A stretch of 14,442 nt of DNA from Candidatus Gastranaerophilales bacterium (GTDB taxonomy: Bacteria > Cyanobacteriota > Vampirovibrionia > Gastranaerophilales > Gastranaerophilaceae): assembly GCA_947628355.1 (NCBI GenBank), contig CANQZO010000020.1:1-14442 (forward strand), in the 5' to 3' direction. The translations under genes and the position numbers were made by a program. A model generated the notes under the pieces. It was not told the origin of the DNA, searched no databases, and was given only the letters and a program-made list of their open reading frames with translations. Below are positions 8,395 to 14,442 of this stretch, in pieces. Within the stretch, counting starts at the first letter, position 1, and every line of letters starts with the position of its first letter.

Positions 8395-9171
8395 ATGTTT
8401 ACTTTTTCAATAAACATGCAAATTAATCTTAATTCATTACAATATAATAGAAATTTATTTTTTACTTCATTAAAAAATATTCAACAAAGTTCAAAAGATT
8501 GGGATAAATTTTATGCGACAAATATACCCTCCAGTTTGGAGTTGCATCCTGTAATTTTCAGTTATATAAATCCGGATGATAAAATTTTAGATGTAGGTAT
8601 GGGATTTGGTAAAACTATTTTTGATTTGTCAAAAAAAGGTTTTAGATATTTGTCAGGAGTTGACACAAATCAATCAGGAATTGATTTTGCTGAAGAAGCT
8701 ATCAAAAAATTTAAATTAAAAGGGCAGTTTAACTTAAAAAATGCAAATGCTCAAAATTTACCGTTTAAGAATAAATCTCAAAATGCAGTAATAACGCAGG
8801 CATTTTGGACAACTATAGTTGATAGCAATGCCCGAAATGATGTTATACGTGAAATTAACAGAGTACTGAAAAATAACGGTATTTTATATATTGCAGATTT
8901 CGGACAAACCCCGCAAATTCCAAAATATAAAAACCGTTATGAAATAGGAAAGATTAAAGGATATGATTTTGGAACTTTTGAGGTTATAAATGAAAAAACG
9001 GGCGAATTAGAATATCTTGCACATCATTATACAAAAAGCGAGTTTTCAAAGTTGTTGGCAGATGCCGGTTTTAAAATAGAAAATTATTTAATAAAACCGG
9101 TTCAAACACGTTCAGGAAACACAATAAACGGACATATTATTGTTGCAAGAAAAGTTGCTGATTGCTGTTAA
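8395..9171 (+). CDS. class I SAM-dependent methyltransferase
   Basis: Protein of 258 residues. After an N-terminal extension of about 40 residues (with LFFTSLKN at 21-28) comes a complete class I methyltransferase fold: motif I LDVGMGFG (65-72), the strand-2 acidic residue in SGVD (Asp90), the post-II block NAQNLPF (118-124), the strand-4 motif AVITQAFWTTI (131-141) and INRVLKNNGILYIADF (154-169), as in UbiE/Methyltransf_11-type small-molecule enzymes. HHYTKSEFSKLLADAGF is the usual C-terminal helix. The substrate cannot be read from sequence. There is no clear SD before ATG 8395 or the in-frame ATG at 8416, so the start is uncertain. The gene diverges from the NifX-like gene across about 190 bases; no close functional partner is seen. 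Confidence 0.85.
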   Translation: MFTFSINMQINLNSLQYNRNLFFTSLKNIQQSSKDWDKFYATNIPSSLELHPVIFSYINPDDKILDVGMGFGKTIFDLSKKGFRYLSGVDTNQSGIDFAEEAIKKFKLKGQFNLKNANAQNLPFKNKSQNAVITQAFWTTIVDSNARNDVIREINRVLKNNGILYIADFGQTPQIPKYKNRYEIGKIKGYDFGTFEVINEKTGELEYLAHHYTKSEFSKLLADAGFKIENYLIKPVQTRSGNTINGHIIVARKVADCC

Positions 9172-9205
9172 TAATTATAACGAGACAGTTTAAATGAACA
9201 CATTG

Positions 9206-9275
9206 TTTGATTATTGGAATTATTTAGTTATTGCCAAAAGACACTTAGTTTGATTATTTGAATCACTTAGTTTGA
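9206..9275 (+). repeat. short direct repeats (CACTTAGTTTGA and TTTGATTATTxGAAT)
   Basis: CACTTAGTTTGA occurs at 9242-9253 and 9264-9275 (22-base period). TTTGATTATTGGAAT (9206-9220) recurs as TTTGATTATTTGAAT (9249-9263), each followed by a variant of TATTTAGTT/CACTTAGTT. These form a small imperfect tandem array right beside the tRNA-end fragment. Accessory integrase-binding sites or degenerate element ends are possible; there is too little to decide. Confidence 0.55.
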
Positions 9276-9278
9276 GTA

Positions 9279-9302
9279 TGGTGGGACGGAAGGATTCGAA
9301 CC
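9279..9302 (-). other. tRNA 3'-end fragment (candidate att core)
   Basis: Read on the minus strand, this is GGTTCGAATCC followed by TTCCGTCCCACCA: the last T-stem bases, a canonical TTCGAAT T-loop, the 3' T-stem and acceptor strands, and CCA. It resembles bacterial tRNA-Gln-type 3' ends. Immediately 5' (GTGC) the T-stem no longer pairs, and no D-arm or normal acceptor 5' half follows, so a full tRNA is not present. Such a 3' piece is the usual mark left by tRNA-targeting integrases at one end of an element. Confidence 0.5.
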
Positions 9303-9488
9303 GCACATATTCTATTTATTGATACGACTGATTTTCAGCCTTTGCACATTATATTAACTCTTTTTTAATCAGATTTCAAGTGGTTTTGCTTGTCCGAAAC
9401 AGGACAATTTATGAAATGCAGACAATATTTGAATTTAAGGGCTAAAAATCAAAAAATTGTACCGCCCAAACCCTTAATTCTTCGTCCC
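9279..9488 (-). ncRNA. possible structured RNA closed by an acceptor-like stem
   Basis: On the minus strand the block opens with GGGACG (9488-9483) and closes with CGTCCC (9288-9283) followed by ACCA. Between them are three further helices: TTAAGGG/CCCTTAA (9471-9477 with 9434-9441, one bulge), TTGTCC/GGACAA (9390-9407) and GGCTG/CAGTC (9340-9326, one G-T pair). This gives a roughly 210-nt molecule with a tRNA-like 3' end directly downstream of the 4.5-kb gene. It lacks the TTCGAC of tmRNA and a tag frame. It may instead be chance pairing around an att fragment. Confidence 0.25.
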
Positions 9489-9492
9489 GTTT

Positions 9493-12400
9493 TTATAACA
9501 TTTTTTCTTCATTGAAACAATGTCTTTGCCAAACTTGATCAATTTCATTAAACCATACAACCCAAGTAGAATCTTTATAAACTCGTAATTCTTTGTATTT
9601 TTCATGACAAATGTAACTCGGTTCTCTTATAACTTTTATAACCCAAATCAACATTTCATTTCTGCAATTTAATTTTTCAAGAAGCATATTTTTATCAATA
9701 CATAGAAAATTTTGTTGTTCTACCCAAGGTCTCCCTATATTAAAGTATTTAGCAATTAATTCATTATCTTTGTTGGCATATTTGTCACCATCACCATCTG
9801 AAATATTAAGTAATTCTCTAATATATTTTGATGGAAGTTCGTAATATACATCATCGCCTTCTGCATAATTAGCTGTACACTTCTCTACACATTTAATTAA
9901 ATTATATTGAATTATTTTGTTATTAAGAATGGAATTATGTGTCAGCTTATCATAACAACTTCTTTTCCAACTCATTTGGCAAATTTCTTTAGGGGTAATA
10001 TAGCAATCAGATAATGTTTGGCTATAAATATCGTTAGGATACAATAAATCTCGACATAATTCTTTTCTATGATTTTCAATATCTTTTATAAATATAGAAA
10101 ATGATTCTTTAGAAATAATCAAAGAATTTAAAAATAAACAAGTTTCCGTTTTTAATTTTGGTTCTCTAATCAAATTAAACGAGTATAGACATAACCATTG
10201 TTTATTATTTTCTAGTAAAGGTGTATAATCCCTAATTTCAATCCAGTTTTCAAAAATAGGAATGGGAGCATCATTAATCCATTTTATTATTCCCTCTTTT
10301 GAATTTTCTATATGTGGAATTATTGGTGATAAATTTTCAGGAATATACCACTCTTGAGCCAACATTTCCTCTTCAATATTAATATTATAAATTTCTTGAG
10401 CAGGATTTATTAAGTCTGAAACTAGTAAGCTATAGTCATCAATTTTTTCAATATCATAATCATTTCGTGGTGTAATAATATCACTCAAATATCCATATAT
10501 TTCATGTTTGAAGCACCATATATATTTTTCACACAATGTCATAATTCTGCTTTTTGAACCATGATCTGCTGGATAGCAAACACCTTTTATCCCACTATCT
10601 GCTTTATCTATATCTTCATTCCACCCATTCTGTTTTAAATATGCATATGCCGCACCAAGCACAAATTGGTCTGAACGTATACTATCAAGATTTAAATCTT
10701 TTGAAATTTGTTTTAATAATTTTGTTGCTTCATTATTATAATGTTCGTATGGATTTACATTTTCTGGTTTACTGTTAATAACTTTATCTATATGTTCATT
10801 TAAAGCCTTTATTTCCTCTTCTGAGAGTTGTTTGTTTATAACAATTTTGATATCTTCATATTTTTTTCTTTGATTTATTAAATATTCTTTTAATGTTATT
10901 AATTTTTCTTTATCTAATGGATTTAATTTCGGATATTCTTCAAGTATCTTTTTAATTTCTTCTTCATCAAAATCATAATAATATTCTGGAAGTTTTCTAT
11001 TACCCCATTTACAATCTTTTTCAAAAAATAAATGACTTATATTATCACAAAGGACATAACGAGATAGGTCGTAAGTAATTGGTTCGAAACCGCTCATTCT
11101 ACTCCCTTTTATTCCATCCTTATCAATCTGTATATCTCCGTTGCTTACGAATGGTGGTATACATAGTGAAAGTTCCTCTTCTGATATTAATTTATTTACA
11201 AACAAATATTGAGCAATGCATCTAGCATATTGCCTGATTGCAATATTATTTATTGATAATTTTTTTAAAGGTTGAAATATATTTTCGAATATAAAAACTT
11301 TTAAAAATTTTAGTACTTCAATATTAGAAGACTTTGAATATGATAATCCCATGGCAATTGCTAGTAATTCTTCTTTCATTTGCGGATCATTAGTTGATTT
11401 AAATGTTAAATCAAATAATTTTATAAACTCATTTGGCAATAACAGAGCCCATTTCATTAATTCTTTTCTATACTCTTTCCTTTTGATATTATCAATGTTT
11501 GTTAAAGCCCAAGCATATATGATAGGTAATCCATCAAATGAATCATTTTCTGTTAATTGGTATATTCTGGTATCAAGTTCACTTGATATTTCACAAGTCC
11601 ATTTCTGCTCTTCACTATCCCTCAACCATTTTTGAATAGACCACATAAGGTCACGTTGCATTGGTAATTCAAATTTACTTAAAAATTCGTGCAATAATAT
11701 GCCACCTAAAGGATGATGGGGAATACGTACAACTGGAAGAATTAATTCATTTAATGTCATTATTAAACAGGTAGCATTATGTCCCATAAATTTCAAAATA
11801 CGCTCTTTATAATTTTGAGATACTTCTATTGTATTATTTGCTAATGCAAAAAAATCTAAACGAACAAGTGAATCGCAATTTAGATTTTCCCTAAAATATG
11901 GTATGTCTGAAATTAACAGATTCTTTTTCTCTAATAATAGTGCGGAGTATATTGATAAACTATCTTCTGCTTCTATCCCAGTTTGCGAAAATTCTGTCTC
12001 CAAAGGATTATCATATTTTTCTATTAGATGAACAGCTAAAGTATAATCGAAAAATGGTTGAATACCTTTCATATAAAAAACAGTTTTAGGCGATAATAAT
12101 GTTTTAGAATGTTCTATATATCTTTGAATAAAACCATTATTTTCAAGAAAATCTAATATTGTTATTATGTCAGATTTTTCTAACAAAGACAGATTTTTGT
12201 CATCTAATAATATTTTAGTTAGTTCGTTCTCATATATAACCGTATTTTTTGTAAAGTATTCAGACAATACTGATAAAATATTGAAAATTATATTATTTGA
12301 TACAGAAAATTTTGGATATATCTTGCAAAATTCTTCTTCGATGTTTTTTAGTTTCTGGCATATTAAATTTGATATAGTATAAAGTTTATTTTCGATACCA

Positions 12401-14028
12401 TTAATTTTTTGATTTTTGTATAAATCACAAAATAATTTTAACGACAGAGGGGTTCTTAAAACCCATTTTATCAGATCTGGATTTTCTATTTGAATATTGT
12501 AGGCATTAGTATATGATTCAAATAATTGATGAGTTGGAGTATCACCATTTTCACTTATATAAAATATTTTTTTGTTTAGATCATCTTGATAATCAATTTG
12601 ATTTGTTACATTGTACCTCGAACTAAATACAAACTTTAACCGTGAATATTTTTCTCCAATAATATTTGCTTCATTTATTATATTTATCCAAAAATCATAT
12701 GGTTTGACTTCATCTAATCCATCAATACAAATTATGATTTTTGATTTATACTTAGATTCAAATGAAATATTATTTATTTCATTTAATATACACAAAGATT
12801 CAAGTGCAGAAAAAATATCATCTTCTGACCAAATATCAGCCAAGTTTAGTGCTTTTATTAAAATGTCTTTCCAAGAAGCATTATTTGATACATTTTTAGA
12901 TGTTATAAAAATAGGGATATTGTACTTTTCCTGTATACATTTATCAATAAAACCGGCTACACCATGTGTTTTCCCTGTCCCTGGAGAGCCTACGATCCAT
13001 AAAATATGTTGAGTTAAAAGCAATTGACAACTTTTTCTTATTAAATCAAATTGAATATAATTATAATTTTTAACTATTTTTTCTAATTTACTATAATATG
13101 AATATGAACCATTATTACATACTTTAAATTCTTGCAAAAGATTACCAAAATCCAATTGTTTTATTTCTTCAATTGTGTAATTATTTCCATTCTCAGTTAA
13201 AATTAAAAGCTTATTACGTTCAAGAATATTTATATTATTTTTTATTGTCTCACTTGTTTTTTCAAATATATTATTTAATTCATCTGATACTTTGCACCAT
13301 TGCTTTATTTCACTATATATACTTAGAATGTAGATATATTTATTTTTTATATTTTCTATGTCATTTATTATTTTTAATTTATTTATACCGATATAACTTT
13401 CTAATTTTTCAGATATTTGTCCTTCTGTATGCAAATCAGGAAAGTATTTATATTTTAACCAACTACCTTTTTCTTTATTAAAGCTTTCAATTAATGTATT
13501 ATAATCAAAGTTTGATACTTTAAACCAATATTGATTCATATTGTAACATTCCGGATTTTGTAATTGATTTAAAATTTCATTATCGCCCCATAAGATAATT
13601 TCTAAATCTGGATAATTATTTTTAAAGTATTCTACTATGCTAATCCATTTTGAATATTCTGAGTTATGAATAGGCTTTCTATCCCTACCTATTTTAATAT
13701 TTCCTAAATCTCTTGGAACACATACAATATATTTTTTTATGCTCGGTCGTAACTCCAATGCAGTTTTAATAGATATCTTTATCTGCTTAAATTGATTGTC
13801 TGTAATAGCGTTGGTAAACCATTTTGCTTGTAATCCAATAAAAGAGTTATCATTAAGTTTAGCATATGATTCAACGCCACCATCTCCGCCCGAACCATTT
13901 ACAATTACAAATTCTTGTATGTTATCATAATGCTCTCTTTTACAATATCTTTCAAACATTTGGTTACAAAAAGCTTCAAAAGCTCTTGTATTTGATTCAT
14001 TATGAGTTTGAAAATGTTGCCAATCCAA
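9493..14028 (-). CDS. Avs4-like anti-phage STAND NTPase with N-terminal Mrr-like nuclease
   Basis: Protein of about 1511 residues (numbering here counts from the GTG at 14034). Residues about 15-160 are a PD-(D/E)xK nuclease of the Mrr type: Glu20 in the first helix, GSGGDGGVE (Asp51) and GLQAKW (Gln69-x-Lys71). Residues about 335-475 form a P-loop NTPase: Walker A GSPGTGKT (349-356), Walker B IIICIDGLDE (Asp438) and the sensor FVFSSR (Arg473). The remaining roughly 1000 residues are Lys/Asn/Ile-rich, mostly helical, without recognisable motifs, as expected of a ligand-sensing region. Nuclease-STAND-sensor order and length match AVAST type IV (Avs4) proteins, which detect a phage protein, assemble and degrade DNA. 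Start: AAAGGAG (14036-14042) is one base from GTG 14034 but seven from TTG 14028, so TTG is preferred. An Mrr-family gene lies upstream. Strong AT bias suggests transfer. Confidence 0.8.
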   Translation of the reverse strand: MDWQHFQTHNESNTRAFEAFCNQMFERYCKREHYDNIQEFVIVNGSGGDGGVESYAKLNDNSFIGLQAKWFTNAITDNQFKQIKISIKTALELRPSIKKYIVCVPRDLGNIKIGRDRKPIHNSEYSKWISIVEYFKNNYPDLEIILWGDNEILNQLQNPECYNMNQYWFKVSNFDYNTLIESFNKEKGSWLKYKYFPDLHTEGQISEKLESYIGINKLKIINDIENIKNKYIYILSIYSEIKQWCKVSDELNNIFEKTSETIKNNINILERNKLLILTENGNNYTIEEIKQLDFGNLLQEFKVCNNGSYSYYSKLEKIVKNYNYIQFDLIRKSCQLLLTQHILWIVGSPGTGKTHGVAGFIDKCIQEKYNIPIFITSKNVSNNASWKDILIKALNLADIWSEDDIFSALESLCILNEINNISFESKYKSKIIICIDGLDEVKPYDFWINIINEANIIGEKYSRLKFVFSSRYNVTNQIDYQDDLNKKIFYISENGDTPTHQLFESYTNAYNIQIENPDLIKWVLRTPLSLKLFCDLYKNQKINGIENKLYTISNLICQKLKNIEEEFCKIYPKFSVSNNIIFNILSVLSEYFTKNTVIYENELTKILLDDKNLSLLEKSDIITILDFLENNGFIQRYIEHSKTLLSPKTVFYMKGIQPFFDYTLAVHLIEKYDNPLETEFSQTGIEAEDSLSIYSALLLEKKNLLISDIPYFRENLNCDSLVRLDFFALANNTIEVSQNYKERILKFMGHNATCLIMTLNELILPVVRIPHHPLGGILLHEFLSKFELPMQRDLMWSIQKWLRDSEEQKWTCEISSELDTRIYQLTENDSFDGLPIIYAWALTNIDNIKRKEYRKELMKWALLLPNEFIKLFDLTFKSTNDPQMKEELLAIAMGLSYSKSSNIEVLKFLKVFIFENIFQPLKKLSINNIAIRQYARCIAQYLFVNKLISEEELSLCIPPFVSNGDIQIDKDGIKGSRMSGFEPITYDLSRYVLCDNISHLFFEKDCKWGNRKLPEYYYDFDEEEIKKILEEYPKLNPLDKEKLITLKEYLINQRKKYEDIKIVINKQLSEEEIKALNEHIDKVINSKPENVNPYEHYNNEATKLLKQISKDLNLDSIRSDQFVLGAAYAYLKQNGWNEDIDKADSGIKGVCYPADHGSKSRIMTLCEKYIWCFKHEIYGYLSDIITPRNDYDIEKIDDYSLLVSDLINPAQEIYNINIEEEMLAQEWYIPENLSPIIPHIENSKEGIIKWINDAPIPIFENWIEIRDYTPLLENNKQWLCLYSFNLIREPKLKTETCLFLNSLIISKESFSIFIKDIENHRKELCRDLLYPNDIYSQTLSDCYITPKEICQMSWKRSCYDKLTHNSILNNKIIQYNLIKCVEKCTANYAEGDDVYYELPSKYIRELLNISDGDGDKYANKDNELIAKYFNIGRPWVEQQNFLCIDKNMLLEKLNCRNEMLIWVIKVIREPSYICHEKYKELRVYKDSTWVVWFNEIDQVWQRHCFNEEKML

Positions 14029-14047
14029 TACCACTCTCCTTTACTCT

Positions 14048-14053
14048 ATTATA
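14048..14053 (-). promoter_or_regulatory. possible -10 box for the STAND nuclease gene
   Basis: TATAAT on the minus strand just before AAAGGAG. The -35 position holds only TCAATA at 17 bases, and initiation would fall at the SD itself, so the box may be chance in AT-rich DNA. A second TATAAT lies at 14090-14095 with no -35 match (ACGGAC) but a more usual leader length. Confidence 0.3.
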
Positions 14054-14120
14054 CAACAATCAAAAGTATATATTGATTTGATTAAGTTAATTATACTATT
14101 ATTTTTTACTCTGTCCGTTT

Positions 14121-14149
14121 TTGACATAAAGATCTCATATGATTAAGAT
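14121..14149 (+). promoter_or_regulatory. plus-strand promoter-like sequence before the small ORF
   Basis: TTGACA (14121-14126, perfect -35) is followed after 17 bases by TAAGAT (14144-14149). The ATG of the small frame begins at the next base, so transcription would start a few bases inside it. Either the small frame is not translated from this promoter, or transcripts run towards the convergent mrr gene as antisense. Confidence 0.35.
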
Positions 14150-14308
14150 ATGGATAACAAGCTGGAAGATTTTTTGAATAATAAGGATTGTTACTTTATT
14201 TACTACGCATGTGACGGGTTTTATAACGGCTCAGGCCCTGCTCCTAAAATTTCGTGCATTGTAATTTATGACAATAGTGAGTTGAATAAGGATAAAAAAC
14301 GATTATAA
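14150..14308 (+). pseudogene. 52-codon orphan ORF, possibly a gene remnant
   Basis: The frame reads MDNKLEDFLNNKDCYFIYYA, then CDGFYNGSGPAPKISCIVIYD and a Lys-rich end. The alternating hydrophobic strands and Gly/Pro turn look like the start of a folded domain, not random translation, yet the frame stops after 52 codons, five bases before the convergent mrr stop codon. No SD precedes the ATG. I do not recognise the family. It may be the N-terminal remnant of a longer gene cut off when mrr was placed beside it, or a small standalone gene of the defence island. Confidence 0.4.
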
Positions 14309-14313
14309 TACTT

Positions 14314-14442
14314 TTATTCTTCATCGTTGAAGAAATCTTCATCGAGTTTTTTAATTTCTATTTTTGTTTTGGTTTGTACACCAATATTATGTTTAATCAT
14401 CAATCTTGTTAACTCTTCACCGTCAACAAGCCTTATAACTTT
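14314..14442 (-). CDS. mrr: Mrr-family restriction endonuclease, C-terminal end (partial, 5' end outside window)
   Basis: The last 42 residues of a minus-strand gene are visible: KVIRLVDGEELTRLMIKHNI, then GVQTKTKIEIKKLDEDFF and an acidic end. This is the characteristic C-terminus of Mrr type IV restriction enzymes, which cut modified (methylated) DNA; the pattern is (V/L)(I/V)DG..L..LMI..N(I/V)GV....... IK..D.D(F/Y)F. The PD-(D/E)xK catalytic residues lie upstream, outside the window. It has the same orientation as the Avs4-like gene, separated by about 285 bases, and both carry Mrr-type nucleases, so this is a defence cluster. With only 42 residues visible, full length and activity cannot be judged. 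Confidence 0.8.
   Translation of the reverse strand, partial: KVIRLVDGEELTRLMIKHNIGVQTKTKIEIKKLDEDFFNDEE

Larger units (their letters stand above)
9172..9492. other. non-coding junction between chromosomal genes and defence island
   Basis: This 321-base stretch has no convincing coding frame. It contains short direct repeats (9206-9275), a tRNA-3'-end-like fragment (9279-9302), a perfect 6-bp hairpin TTGTCC/GGACAA (9390-9407) with a short T run after it on the plus strand, and an imperfect long inverted repeat (9431-9480). The stop of the 4.5-kb gene follows at 9493. Its position at the AT-content change suggests an element boundary. Confidence 0.5.

Noticed and set aside
9206..9275. CRISPR array
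   Set aside because: Only two to three short imperfect units with no uniform spacers and no cas genes.
9279..9370. Complete tRNA on the minus strand (T-loop, CCA and a GGCTGAAAATCAGTC hairpin)
   Set aside because: The T-stem does not pair on its 5' side, the hairpin loop gives no valid anticodon arm with T33, and no D-arm or adjacent 5' acceptor strand exists.
9279..9490. tmRNA gene
   Set aside because: Only about 210 bases, without the conserved 5' GG..TTCGAC element and without a tag-peptide frame ending in a stop.
12611..13012. Open frame of 133 codons on the plus strand inside the STAND gene
   Set aside because: Composition (Phe, Ile, Ser, Tyr) is what the antisense of an AT-rich Lys/Asn-rich gene gives; there is no SD and no recognisable domain. 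The same holds for the other plus-strand frames within 9493-14028.

Overview
The window is AT-rich bacterial DNA with tightly packed, partly overlapping genes and clear Shine-Dalgarno sites. Low GC, a MetX-MetW pair, a Chlamydia-like trpR-trpB unit and long lineage-specific proteins with short N-terminal aromatic/Gly motifs would fit a gut-type non-photosynthetic relative of Cyanobacteria (Gastranaerophilales/Melainabacteria). That placement is an inference; no rRNA or other marker gene is present to settle it.

Layout. Positions 1-2335 (+) hold a methionine operon: the 3' part of metY, then metX and metW, each overlapping the next by a few bases. Positions 2332-3790 (-) hold trpR-trpB, a 26-base-overlapping pair for tryptophan-regulated use of indole. 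It is preceded by a very good sigma-70 promoter and a perfect 9+2+9 palindrome that probably is the TrpR operator. metW and trpB converge and share their stop codons in one TTAA. Positions 3922-5166 (+) encode a DUF1015 protein. Positions 5229-7778 (+) encode an unrecognised 849-residue protein with an exact 35-residue repeat and a Cys/Gly-rich C-terminal domain. Positions 7807-8202 (-) encode a small NifX/NifB-like metal-cluster protein with a His/Cys tail. Positions 8395-9171 (+) encode a class I SAM methyltransferase.

Positions 9172-9492 are non-coding and look like a junction. They hold short direct repeats, a fragment identical in form to a tRNA 3' end (minus strand), and several inverted repeats, including one that closes the whole block. 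Beyond it lies what appears to be a defence island. A 4.5-kb gene (minus strand, TTG start) encodes a roughly 1511-residue protein with an N-terminal Mrr-like PD-(D/E)xK nuclease, a central STAND-type NTPase and a long C-terminal sensor-like region, the architecture of Avs4 (AVAST type IV) anti-phage proteins. Upstream of it is a 52-codon orphan frame, and at the window edge lies the C-terminus of a second Mrr-family restriction endonuclease. The island is visibly more AT-rich than the metabolic genes, and the tRNA-end fragment at its border is what one expects of an integrated element, although no integrase is visible in the window.
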